A DNA stretch of 64,000 bases, from positions 248,001-312,000 of the forward strand of contig NZ_RCCK01000013.1 in NCBI RefSeq assembly GCF_003664035.1. The letters run 5' to 3'. How positions within the stretch are numbered: position 1 is the stretch's first letter; every line of letters starts with the position of its first letter. Source of the DNA: Pedobacter alluvionis (GTDB lineage: Bacteria; Bacteroidota; Bacteroidia; Sphingobacteriales; Sphingobacteriaceae). This document shows positions 25,962 to 35,343 of this stretch, one piece after another. The notes beneath the pieces were generated by a model that was given only the letters and a program-made list of their open reading frames with translations, ran no database searches and had not been told where the DNA came from. Both the position numbers and the translations under genes were made by a program.

Positions 25962-26416
25962 AAATTATAGAAAGTTTTTAACAACATTTCCTGTCCTGCT
26001 GCTATCTTTTTGGAATGTAAGATCAAGAAGTCTATGCAGTAAGTTTCCAATCCCCTCCGGTGATAACAAACGGTATCGGCTATGTTGGCGACATCGGCGT
26101 CCAGACTGGAGAAATATCATATCGGTTTCTTTTTGTTCCGTTGTGAAGCTTTGAGGTAGCTGATAATCTCCGCGCAGGCAATGGCTTTTAAACCTAATTA
26201 CCATTTCTGTTTTGATTCCCTGTTAAACGTTATCTTGTTCAAATTCACACCCGCAGATAACGGCTGATGTGTCACGAAAATAATATCTTCTAAAAGATGC
26301 TCTTTAGCTCGGCCTATCCTCGGATCGGTTAGCGATGAAAAATATTTAATTGTAATTTCGATTGGTTTTTTATTGAAGCAAAACCTATTTAAGCTTTTAT
26401 ATAAAACCTTTTTCAA
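25962..26416 (-). pseudogene. ISAs1-type transposase remnant
   Basis: Read from 26416 on the minus strand, the sequence encodes YFSSLTDPRIGRAKEHLLEDIIFVT, close to the N-terminal H-repeat motif of ISAs1 transposases. A +1 shift then gives SAVICGCEFEQDN, corresponding to the usual AVICGAETWxDME that follows, so a frameshift separates the parts. The central DDE region is missing. The last part (GIGNLLHRLLDLTFQKDSSRTG) resembles the C-terminal end of the family, less securely. There is thus a short, decayed copy immediately upstream of the receptor array. Confidence 0.65.
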
Positions 26417-26731
26417 CTGATCATCTATTTAGATGCATTTTTCCTGGAGTTTTTTTTGACTTTTCTAATATTGTAGCAGGATTTCTGTTTGATGCGAATA
26501 AAGTATCGGTATTTTTTGCCTTTTTTTCTGTTTATTGTTTGAGGTGTATGTGTTTTTGTTTTTATTGGTTAATTTAAATATGTTTTTTCATTGTTTTTTT
26601 AATTTTAGTATTTAAAAAATGCATTTTATTTATTTAAATTATATGAATTATTGGTTTTGGTGTGTTTCTTATTGAGTAATTAGTAAAATTATCACTTGTT
26701 ATTGGTTTTATTGTTAGTTGTTTGGTGTTTT
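26417..26731. other. T-rich, cytosine-poor gene-free stretch
   Basis: No ORF. From about 26460 to 26730 the plus strand is strongly T-rich with very few cytosines. It forms the far upstream region of susC1. Confidence 0.6.
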
Positions 26732-26806
26732 TTTGTTAAAATTTGTTAAAAAAAATTTTTTAACCTGAATTTTAACACTAGATTAGGCGAATCAATAACT
26801 AAACTA
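26732..26806 (+). promoter_or_regulatory. susC1 upstream elements
   Basis: TTTGTTAAAATTTGTTAAA (26732-26750) starts 85 nt before the susC1 ATG; a matching tandem is found at the same distance before susC2 and susC3. The leader motif TAACTAAACTA (26796-26806) lies 21 nt before the ATG. No Shine-Dalgarno sequence is visible. Confidence 0.5.
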
Positions 26807-26816
26807 TTTCTTAATT

Positions 26817-29800
26817 ATGAAAAAACTTTTACCGAGTTTGTTCATCTGTATGCTTTTTGCACTATCGGCATTGGCACAGGATCGAACTATTACCGGAACA
26901 GTTACGTCTTCAGAAGACAAACTGCCAATCCCTGGAGTAAGTGTGAAAATTCAGGGAGCCACAGGGGGCACCTCAACCAGCGCTGACGGAAAGTTCTCCA
27001 TTAAAGTCGCATCAGACGCTAAAATTATTGTATTTTCCTCAATCGGGTTTACAACTCAATCCAAACCAATTGGAAGTTCAAATGTAATCAATGCTATTTT
27101 GTCTTCAGATGCTAATGCTTTGGATGAAGTTGTGGTAACTGCTTTGGGCCAGGTTAGGAAGAAAAATACCTTGTCTTATGCGGCGCAGCAGGTAAAAGGC
27201 GAAGAACTTACGCTAACACGCTCATCAAACGCAGTGTCTGCGCTATCAGGTAAAGTATCTGGTTTGCAGATTATTCAAGGTAATGCAATTGGTGGATCAA
27301 CCAATGTCGTAATCAGAGGGAGTAAGTCTTTAACAGGAAATAATCAGGCACTATTTGTAGTGGATGGTGTTCCGGTCGACAATTCAAACAATAATTCTAC
27401 TAACCAGACAACAGGAAGGGGTGGTTACGATTATGGAAATGCGGCAGCGGATATCAATCCTGACGATATTGAATCGGTTAACGTGCTTAAGGGAGCTGCA
27501 GCAAGTGCGCTTTATGGCTCGAGAGGGGCGAATGGTGTAATTATGATTACTACAAAAAGCAGGAAGAGTAAAGGTATGGGGATAACGATTAATAGTGGTT
27601 TAACCGTCGGAACAATTGACAAATCAACTTTTCCGGAGTATCAAACGGAATATGGTGCCGGGTATTCAAGCGGATACGAAAGCGGAGATGGCTTCTTATT
27701 GATTGATGTTCAGGGTAACGGTGTTAAGGAAAAGGTCGTTCCTACTTCTGAAGATGCATCTTATGGGGCTAAATTTGATCCAAACCTGCTTGTATATCAA
27801 TGGGATGCCTTTGATCCATACTCTCCTAATTATAAGAAAAAAACGCCTTGGGTTGCTGCCGCAAACAATCCATCAACATTTTATGAAACGGCAATTTCTA
27901 ATAACAATAATATATTATTTAGTGGCGCATCCGATAAAGGGACAATCAAACTGGGTTATACCAGAAGTGATGACCGGGGAACGTTACCTAATAGTAAAAT
28001 CATTAAAAATATATTGAATTTTGGTTCTACATACCAAATTACCGATCGGTTAACCGCATCGGCACTTGCAAATTACTCAAAAGTTGAGGGTTTGGGTAGA
28101 TATGGGTCGGGATATAGTGGGTTAAATGTGAACCAAAATTTTAGGCAATGGTATCAAACCAATGTTGATATGATGGCTCAAAAGGATGCTTACTTTAGAA
28201 ATAAGCAAAATGTTACATGGAATTGGTCTGACCCTTCTACGCCTGAAGGCCTGGTTCCTAAATATACTGATAATTATTATTGGACAAGGTACCAGAATTA
28301 TCAAAATGATACCAGGAGCAGGATTTTTGGGAATGCGTCTTTAAATTATAAGGCAACTGACTGGCTAAATATTCTCGGACGTGTTTCCTTAGATACTTAC
28401 AATGAATTTCAGGAAGAAAGGGTTGCCGTAGGAAGTCAGGGAGCAGCTTCTTATGCCCGCACAGACAGGTCTGTAAGCGAAACAAATTTTGACCTTATCG
28501 CAAACTTTGATAAAAATGTAACGAAGAACCTTAACTTGAAAGCATTGATTGGTGGTAATATCAGAAAGAATTTATTGAACAGTGTTTTTTCTACCACAAA
28601 TGGTGGGCTAATTGTACCAGGGCTTTATAGTATTTCTAATTCTGTTGGTGCCGTAGCAGCCCCTGTAGAAAAATATGAGCCTAGAGAAGTTGACGGATTT
28701 TTTGGTGGAGCTACCCTGACCTATAATGAATTTTTAACCTTAGATGGTACTTTTAGAAGAGATAAATCTTCTACACTTCCAGGAGTCGGAAATGCATACA
28801 ATTATTATTCGGTTGCGGGCAGCTGGTTGTTCTCTCAGCAGCTAAAGGATAAGGTTGACTGGATATCATCAGGAAAACTACGTGTAAACTATGCTACAGT
28901 TGGAAACGACGCACCTTTTGGTAGTATCAAAAATGTTTATACCTCTCAAAATCTATTTGGATCAAGCATTTTATTTGCATATCCTTTTACTACAAATAAT
29001 CCTTCATTAAAACCCGAAAAAACAGAAAGCAGTGAGATTGGTTTAGAAATGGCTTTTTTGAATAACCGTATTGGTTTTGATGCTTCATATTACCTGACAA
29101 AATCAAAAAATCAAATTATACCAGTTGCGGTTTCTGCTGCAACAGGATTCACCAATACCTATGTTAATGCTGGTGTGATAAGAAATAATGGTGTCGAGGT
29201 TTCATTGTATGGTTCTCCAATCAAAACACAAGATTTTTCCTGGAACATTAATATCAATTGGACAAAAAACAACAGTAAGGTTTTGGAATTGTATAATGAC
29301 AGTAAAAATTTGCAGTTAGGTAGTTTTCAGGCTGGTATAAGTGTTAATGCTACTTTAGGTCAGCCATACGGAACCATTCAGGGCAAGGATTATGTCTATA
29401 ACGCAAACGGACAAAAAGTTATTGGTGCAGATGGATATTATAAAATAACAACAAGTACAACGAATGTTATCGGTAATATTAATCCAAAATGGATTGGCGG
29501 TATTTATAATAGTTTTAAATATAAAAACGTATCCTTAGGATTCTTAATCGACATCCGTTCTGGTGGCAATGTTTGGTCATTAGACCAGTTTTATGCTACC
29601 TATACTGGTATTTTGCCAAATACCGTTGGCTTAAACGATCTGGGTAATCCGGTAAGGAATCCGGTAACCAATGGTGGAAATAGCGGAGGCGTTATTTTAG
29701 ATGGTGTAACAGAAAACGGTCAGGTTAATACTAAACGTGTCGTGATAGATGCCAATTCTCCTACCCTTCCGCAATCCGCATTCTCATACGATGCCAGTTA

Positions 29801-30038
29801 TGTAAAATTAAGAGAAGCTACATTAACCTACTCTTTTCCAAAAGCCATGATTTCAAAATGGGGACCTGTTAAAGGGATTGATCTTTCTGTTTTTGGAAGA
29901 AATTTATGGATTATACATAAAAATCTCCCTTATTCAGATCCGGAAGAGAATTTGTCTTCTGGAAATGTGCAAGGGATACAAAGTGGTGCATATCCAACAA
30001 CCAGGACAATAGGGATAAATGCAAAGCTATCATTCTAA
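26817..30038 (+). CDS. SusC/RagA family TonB-dependent transporter (pair 1)
   Basis: A 1073-residue receptor. Signal peptide MKKLLPSLFICMLFALSALA; CarboxypepD_reg-like domain at 23-100; TonB-box-like DEVVVTALG (103-111); plug with the SusC signature ALFVVDGVPVDNS (178-190) and NPDDIESVNVLKGAAASALYGSRGANGVIMITTK. The barrel fills the rest and ends in LSF. SusC proteins form the outer-membrane channel that imports ligands handed over by the SusD lid, driven by TonB. The partner susD lies 16 bp downstream. The receptor resembles pairs 2 and 5 in the plug region rather than pairs 3 and 4. No enzyme that would define the substrate is linked. Confidence 0.95.
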   Translation: MKKLLPSLFICMLFALSALAQDRTITGTVTSSEDKLPIPGVSVKIQGATGGTSTSADGKFSIKVASDAKIIVFSSIGFTTQSKPIGSSNVINAILSSDANALDEVVVTALGQVRKKNTLSYAAQQVKGEELTLTRSSNAVSALSGKVSGLQIIQGNAIGGSTNVVIRGSKSLTGNNQALFVVDGVPVDNSNNNSTNQTTGRGGYDYGNAAADINPDDIESVNVLKGAAASALYGSRGANGVIMITTKSRKSKGMGITINSGLTVGTIDKSTFPEYQTEYGAGYSSGYESGDGFLLIDVQGNGVKEKVVPTSEDASYGAKFDPNLLVYQWDAFDPYSPNYKKKTPWVAAANNPSTFYETAISNNNNILFSGASDKGTIKLGYTRSDDRGTLPNSKIIKNILNFGSTYQITDRLTASALANYSKVEGLGRYGSGYSGLNVNQNFRQWYQTNVDMMAQKDAYFRNKQNVTWNWSDPSTPEGLVPKYTDNYYWTRYQNYQNDTRSRIFGNASLNYKATDWLNILGRVSLDTYNEFQEERVAVGSQGAASYARTDRSVSETNFDLIANFDKNVTKNLNLKALIGGNIRKNLLNSVFSTTNGGLIVPGLYSISNSVGAVAAPVEKYEPREVDGFFGGATLTYNEFLTLDGTFRRDKSSTLPGVGNAYNYYSVAGSWLFSQQLKDKVDWISSGKLRVNYATVGNDAPFGSIKNVYTSQNLFGSSILFAYPFTTNNPSLKPEKTESSEIGLEMAFLNNRIGFDASYYLTKSKNQIIPVAVSAATGFTNTYVNAGVIRNNGVEVSLYGSPIKTQDFSWNININWTKNNSKVLELYNDSKNLQLGSFQAGISVNATLGQPYGTIQGKDYVYNANGQKVIGADGYYKITTSTTNVIGNINPKWIGGIYNSFKYKNVSLGFLIDIRSGGNVWSLDQFYATYTGILPNTVGLNDLGNPVRNPVTNGGNSGGVILDGVTENGQVNTKRVVIDANSPTLPQSAFSYDASYVKLREATLTYSFPKAMISKWGPVKGIDLSVFGRNLWIIHKNLPYSDPEENLSSGNVQGIQSGAYPTTRTIGINAKLSF

Positions 30039-30054
30039 TTAAATCTACAATAAA

Positions 30055-31482
30055 ATGAAAAAATCAATCATATTTTTTGCAATGCTCGTTTCTTTTACAG
30101 CTTGTAAGAAGAATATTACATCACTTAATATTGATACCAAAAAGCCAACAGAGGTTCCTGCTGCGACTTTGTTTTCATTCGCAACCAAATCTTACAGCGA
30201 TGTTGTTACGAGTGCTAGTGTTAACAACAACGTTTTCAGATTCACTACAAGTCATTGGGCAATGGTAACGTATCAGGATGAAGCCCAGTACGACTTCGGT
30301 ACCAGAAATATTCCTCAGGCATGGTGGACTACGATGTATAGGGAAGTACTCCAAAATTTAACTCAATCATCAACCATTATAAAGGCCAATGTTACGTTAA
30401 ACGCCGGTATAAAATCGAATCAACTGGCAATTATTGATATTATGCAAGTGCTGGCCTTCAGTACTCTGGTTAATACTTTTGGCAATGTGCCTTATAGCCA
30501 GTCGCTAGATCAACAAAATCTTTTTCCGAAATATGATGATGCAAAGACGATTTCGTTAGATCTATTAAAAAGGTTAAATACCGACATTGCCCAACTCAAC
30601 ACGGCTAGTGCAGGATTTTCTGCAAGTGAGGACCTTATTTTTCAAGGGGATATTTCAAAATGGATAAAATTTGGTAACTCTTTACGGATGCAACAAGCTT
30701 TAATTTTAGCAGATGCAGATAATACAATTGCCAAAACTGCTGTCGAAGCATCAGATGCAGGTGCAATTTCTGCAGATGCGGATAATGCAACTTTTAAATA
30801 TCTGGCAGGTGCACCAAACCAAAACCCACTTTTTGTTGATATTGTAACAGGTGGGCGTGGTGACTACGTGGCCGCAAAAGATTTGGTAGACAAATTGTTA
30901 GTGCTGGCAGACCCTCGTTTGCCACAGTATTTTAGTACCAATGCAAACGGCGATTATGTTGGTGGTATAGTTGGGCAGGTGAATACCATATCTGCTTTTT
31001 CTAAACCAGGACCTAAAGTTTATGCTCCTGATGCGCAAACCTTGCTGATGGATTATGTAGAAACTGAATTTAATAGAGCAGAAGCCGCTGAAAGAGGATA
31101 TGCTGTTAGCGGTAATGCAGAAACGCATTATAATAATGCGATTACGGCATCAATTTTATATTGGGGAGGCACTGCTACAGAAGCATCCACTTATCTGGCA
31201 AATCCACTGGTTTCTTATGCAACGGCATCTGGTACCTGGAGAGAAAAAATAGGTGTCCAAAAATGGATCGCTCTTTATAACAGGCCTTTTAATGGCTGGA
31301 CAGAATTAAGAAGACTGGATTTTCCAAAAATTACTGCACCTGTAGGCGCTAAATCTGGTTTTCCTAACAGGCTTACCTATCCAAGTAATGAACAGCAATT
31401 AAATGGCAGTAATTATAGTCAGGCCTCCGGTGCAATTGGAGGAGACATTGTAACCACAAAGTTGTTCTGGGATAAGTTTTAG
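30055..31482 (+). CDS. SusD-like_2 family lipoprotein (pair 1)
   Basis: A 475-residue surface lipoprotein with lipobox SFTAC (cysteine 17) and the KKN linker typical of SusD. The mature sequence belongs to the SusD/RagB-like nutrient-binding lipoproteins of the SusD-like_2 type (PF12771): early NIDTKKPTEVPAATLFSFATKSY, the WWTTMYREVLQNL and KIDIMQVLAFSTLVNTFGNVPYSQSL-like helices (here AIIDIMQVLAF...), QFPKYDDAKT-like segment, and KWIKFGNSLRMQQAL. The C-terminal ends with a KLFWDKF strand, as usual for the subgroup. It forms the lid over SusC1. A terminator follows at 31582. Confidence 0.9.
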   Translation: MKKSIIFFAMLVSFTACKKNITSLNIDTKKPTEVPAATLFSFATKSYSDVVTSASVNNNVFRFTTSHWAMVTYQDEAQYDFGTRNIPQAWWTTMYREVLQNLTQSSTIIKANVTLNAGIKSNQLAIIDIMQVLAFSTLVNTFGNVPYSQSLDQQNLFPKYDDAKTISLDLLKRLNTDIAQLNTASAGFSASEDLIFQGDISKWIKFGNSLRMQQALILADADNTIAKTAVEASDAGAISADADNATFKYLAGAPNQNPLFVDIVTGGRGDYVAAKDLVDKLLVLADPRLPQYFSTNANGDYVGGIVGQVNTISAFSKPGPKVYAPDAQTLLMDYVETEFNRAEAAERGYAVSGNAETHYNNAITASILYWGGTATEASTYLANPLVSYATASGTWREKIGVQKWIALYNRPFNGWTELRRLDFPKITAPVGAKSGFPNRLTYPSNEQQLNGSNYSQASGAIGGDIVTTKLFWDKF

Positions 31483-31581
31483 AAATGGAATGGCGTTTTG
31501 ACATCAGAAATGCAATTTAAAAGGTTTCGTTATATCACATCTATTTTAGAAACACTTTTCATGATTTTTTTAAGACGCTAA

Positions 31582-31616
31582 AGGGCTGTCTGATCTTTTC
31601 GGACAGCCCCTTGTTT
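31582..31616 (+). terminator. Terminator of operon 1
   Basis: GGGCTGTCTGA pairs with TCGGACAGCCC (one G-U pair), followed by CTTGTTTGTTTT. It lies about 100 bp after susD1. Confidence 0.75.
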
Positions 31617-32034
31617 GTTTTGGTGCCCCATGAAGAAAATTCTCCTGCAGCCCATTCTGGATTTGGCTAACATTTTATTAGAACTTTGTGGCAAATTTTT
31701 ACGCTTATGATATATAATATTAGGCTCCGCCCATGTGTGCGGAATAAATGGTGAAAGAAGATTTCGAAAGCGTAAAACTGGATTTAAATTGGTAAAAGGC
31801 ATAATAAGAGCTTAAAACCTGGCCTTTCGATGTATAAGATTTCGACCTGGCCCGGTCGTTTATTTGGCTAGCACCCGTCGGTCAGAGACTTGTGCGGGAA
31901 GGTGGAAACATGATTTGAGATCTAATTTTTGTTTGTGAGTAGTCATTTTCAATCACTTAAGCCTAAAATAATCACTAAAATAATACAATCTTATCTTTTT
32001 GATTACCAGTTAAATACAATTGCTTAAAGTAGGT
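31617..32034. other. Gene-free spacer between operons 1 and 2
   Basis: About 420 bp with no convincing gene. A 74-codon minus-strand frame (31578-31802) includes the terminator hairpin and shows no family features, so I do not call it. Confidence 0.5.
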
Positions 32035-32109
32035 GTGTTAAAAAATGTTAAAAATGTCTTGACTTGAGTAACAGCAAAGACTAAATTTACCGAACATTTA
32101 ACTAACCTA
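32035..32109 (+). promoter_or_regulatory. susC2 upstream elements
   Basis: GTGTTAAAAAATGTTAAAAA (32035-32054) starts 84 nt before the ATG and parallels the tandem TTGTTAAA repeats before susC1 and susC3. TAACTAACCTA (32099-32109) lies 20 nt before the start codon. Confidence 0.5.
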
Positions 32110-32118
32110 TTTAAAACG

Positions 32119-35100
32119 ATGAAAAAACTTCTACAGAGTTTGTTCATGCTGATGCTGTGTGCAATTTCCGCGACAGCACAGGAGCGAACAATCACAGGAA
32201 CGGTTACGGCGCAAGACGACAAACTGCCCATTCCTGGAGTCAGCATTAAAGTACTGGGAACAACATTAGGAACATCTACTGATCCCAGTGGAAAGTACAC
32301 ATTAAAAGTTCCATCTACAGCAAAATCAATAGAATTTTCATCTATTGGTTTTACAACTCAAACACGCGAGATAGGCTCTCAAACCGTGATCAATGTAGCC
32401 TTATCATCAGATTCTAAACAACTTGGAGAAGTAGTGGTTACTGCATTAGGGGTTTCTAGGGAAAAGAAAACCCTGGGTTACTCTTCTACACAAGTAGGAA
32501 CCGATGAAATTAACCGGGGAGCACCAACCAATGCGGTTGCAGGCTTGCAGGGTAAAGTTGCAGGGGTAGATATTTCTACTACTTCAGGTTCTCCGGGTGG
32601 ATCAAGTAAGGTAATTTTAAGAGGGTTTTCGTCCGTGGGCGGAAATAATCAACCACTTTATGTAATTGATGGGGTTCCAATCAATAACTCAAGGCCGGGC
32701 GGAACTTCTGCGCCAGGTACAGTTGGAGATATCTCTGAGAACTACGATTTTGGAAACGGTGCTAATGATATCAATCCAAATGATATTGAAACTATCAGTA
32801 TCCTTAAAGGTGCGGCAGCAAGTTCATTGTATGGGTCCAGAGCATCAAATGGTGTAATTTTGATCACCACTAAAAAGGGTAAGGCCGGTGCTTTGAAAAT
32901 TGATCTTAGTTCTTCAGCTTCTTTTACCAATGTTGCTATTGTTCCTAGTATTCAGGATCAATACGGACAAGGTTGGAGCAAACAGAACTGGTTAGCTGAA
33001 AACGGGAGCTGGGGGCCGAAGTTGGATGGTATGACCAGGCCCTGGGGACCAATTGTTGACGGCGATCAGGAAACAAAACCATTTGTAGCTGTTAAGGATA
33101 ACTTTCGTGATGCATTTGATACTGGTCAGGAGTTTAATAACAGTTTAGCGCTTAGTGGTGGTAATGAAACATCTACTTTTCACCTTTCCTATGGTAATAT
33201 TTATAGTAATGGTATTCTTCCGGGAGCTAACGATACCTATAAACGTAATAACTTCTCGCTTAGCGGATCAACAAAGTACAAGGGGTTAACAGTATCTGGT
33301 TCTGCCAATTACGTTGGTAAAAATACCAGGGCAGTTCAAACGGGGCAGGCAGTATCTGGTATCGGATCCTCGTTTTATGAAGATTTATTACAGATTCCTG
33401 TAGATTATCCGTTTACAAATTTTAAAGATTACAATAATAAATTCTACAACGTAGATAATTATTTTTCTCCTTTCTCTCAAAATCCATACTACTCCGTTTA
33501 CGAGAATGGCTCTCGTTTCAAAAGCGACCGCTTTTATGGAAACGTAGATTTAAAATATAAGGCAACAGATTGGTTATCGTTCCAGTTCCAGCAAGGAGCA
33601 GATTTAACCAATAACGCGAGTAAGTTTTGGAATGCGAAAAACAACCCTGCTATTGGCAGCTGGGCCGGTGGTGGAAACGATGAAGGTTACACCAGGCAAG
33701 AAAGCGTGGGTAATGTAATCGAAGGATCAGAAAGATATTTTGAATACGATTCGAAATTAAATGCCCTTTTTACTAAGAAGTTCGGAAACGATTTTGATAT
33801 TAATGGCTTAATTGGTGTTAACTATAACGATAGGGGCTACCGTTCAGTATATACTGGCGTAGAGAATTTAGCTATCCCAGGGTTTTATCAGATTAACAAT
33901 AGTGCAAACGATCCGACCAGTACAAGTGCGGAGAACGAAAGAAGATTGTTTGGCGCATATGCTTCGGCAACACTAGGCTATAAAAATTATGCTTTTTTAA
34001 CGTTAAATGCCAGAAATGATTGGAGTTCTACACTTCCGGCGGATAACAGAAGTTTCTTTTATCCAGGTGCTAACTTAGCTGTAGTTCTTTCAGACGCATT
34101 AGATTTATCTAGCGCTAAAATTAGCTTTTTGAAAGTTAGAGCTGCGGTTGGTCAAACCGGTAGTGATACAGATCCTTACCGTATTTTCAATACTTTATCC
34201 CGAACAAGTGCTGCATTAGGCTTTGGTAACATCATCTTCCCGATTGCCGGCGTTCCAGGTTACTCTGTATCCGACATATTAAACAACCCGGATCTTAAAC
34301 CTGAGATCAGTACCGAAACAGAATTTGGTGGAGAGATCAGATTCTTCAACAACCGTTTAGGTCTGGATGTTTCGTATTATAACCGTGTAACTAAAGATCA
34401 GATCATCCCGGTTGTAACTGCACCGTCGTCAGGTGTAACCTCTAGGATTGTAAATTTTGGTAAGATTCGTAACCGTGGGGTGGAAATTGCATTAACAGGT
34501 ACACCGGTTAAAAATGAGAACTTTACCTGGGATATTGGCTACACCTTTACCAGAAACCGTAACGTGGTACTAGAACTTCCTGATGGATTGGATAAATTGG
34601 TATTGAACACAGCATATGATGCTCAGTTTGTGGCAAGAGTTGGCCAGCCATTAGGTGTGCTAGAGGCACCGGTTCCAAAATACGATCCACAAGGAAGGAT
34701 TGTTGTTGGTAGTAATGGATTCCCATTGCTTGCAGACAATAACGGAAGTTATGGAACCTCACAACGTGATTTCATTATGGGCTTAACCAACTCTTTTAAA
34801 TTTAAAGAATTTACCTTAGGTTTTACTTTGGATTATCGCAAAGGCGGTGTGTTTTATTCAGGAACAGCAGATTTGCTAAATTTTGTGGGTAATGATATCA
34901 AGACCTTATATAACGACAGAAGAACCTTTATTATTCCTAATTCAGTTGTACAGGTTAATAACCCTGGTGGTGGCATAAGTTATGTAGAAAATACAACCCC
35001 TATTTCAGAAGGAAACGTAAATGCATTATATTATACCAATAACGGTAAAGCGGTTGCTTATCAAAACAGAATTTTAGATAAAACCTTCTTAAAAGTTAGG

Positions 35101-35331
35101 GATATTACTTTATCTTACTCATTGCCAAAATCGATAGCTCAAAAAATCAGAGCAGATAGAGCTACGCTAACTGTTTATGGCCGTAACCTGATTACCTGGT
35201 TGCCAAAAGAGAACAGGACTATCGATCCAGAGGTTTCTAACTTTGGTAATGATTTAACCAGTGAGTTTGGAGAATTCAGAACAGGACCATCTGTTCGTAA
35301 TGTTGGTCTTTCTTTAAACTTAACCTTTTAA
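32119..35331 (+). CDS. SusC/RagA family TonB-dependent transporter (pair 2)
   Basis: A 1070-residue receptor. Signal peptide MKKLLQSLFMLMLCAISATA; CarboxypepD_reg-like domain (GTVTAQDDKLPIPGVSIKVLGTTLGTSTDPSGKYTL); TonB-box-like GEVVVTALG; plug with PLYVIDGVPINNSRPGG and NPNDIETISILKGAAASSLYGSRASNGVILITTKKGKAG. The C-terminal strand is VGLSLNLTF. Its plug and the KKTLGYSSTQV region align best, by eye, with SusC1 and SusC5. The operon continues with a SusD-like_2 lipoprotein and a third small lipoprotein, which suggests a multi-component surface complex. This is the only unit in the array with such a third gene. Confidence 0.95.
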   Translation: MKKLLQSLFMLMLCAISATAQERTITGTVTAQDDKLPIPGVSIKVLGTTLGTSTDPSGKYTLKVPSTAKSIEFSSIGFTTQTREIGSQTVINVALSSDSKQLGEVVVTALGVSREKKTLGYSSTQVGTDEINRGAPTNAVAGLQGKVAGVDISTTSGSPGGSSKVILRGFSSVGGNNQPLYVIDGVPINNSRPGGTSAPGTVGDISENYDFGNGANDINPNDIETISILKGAAASSLYGSRASNGVILITTKKGKAGALKIDLSSSASFTNVAIVPSIQDQYGQGWSKQNWLAENGSWGPKLDGMTRPWGPIVDGDQETKPFVAVKDNFRDAFDTGQEFNNSLALSGGNETSTFHLSYGNIYSNGILPGANDTYKRNNFSLSGSTKYKGLTVSGSANYVGKNTRAVQTGQAVSGIGSSFYEDLLQIPVDYPFTNFKDYNNKFYNVDNYFSPFSQNPYYSVYENGSRFKSDRFYGNVDLKYKATDWLSFQFQQGADLTNNASKFWNAKNNPAIGSWAGGGNDEGYTRQESVGNVIEGSERYFEYDSKLNALFTKKFGNDFDINGLIGVNYNDRGYRSVYTGVENLAIPGFYQINNSANDPTSTSAENERRLFGAYASATLGYKNYAFLTLNARNDWSSTLPADNRSFFYPGANLAVVLSDALDLSSAKISFLKVRAAVGQTGSDTDPYRIFNTLSRTSAALGFGNIIFPIAGVPGYSVSDILNNPDLKPEISTETEFGGEIRFFNNRLGLDVSYYNRVTKDQIIPVVTAPSSGVTSRIVNFGKIRNRGVEIALTGTPVKNENFTWDIGYTFTRNRNVVLELPDGLDKLVLNTAYDAQFVARVGQPLGVLEAPVPKYDPQGRIVVGSNGFPLLADNNGSYGTSQRDFIMGLTNSFKFKEFTLGFTLDYRKGGVFYSGTADLLNFVGNDIKTLYNDRRTFIIPNSVVQVNNPGGGISYVENTTPISEGNVNALYYTNNGKAVAYQNRILDKTFLKVRDITLSYSLPKSIAQKIRADRATLTVYGRNLITWLPKENRTIDPEVSNFGNDLTSEFGEFRTGPSVRNVGLSLNLTF

Positions 35332-35343
35332 TCGCATCTAAGT

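Noticed and set aside
31578..31802. 74-codon frame on the minus strand between operons 1 and 2
   Set aside because: It includes the operon 1 terminator hairpin and has no recognisable family pattern or start context.
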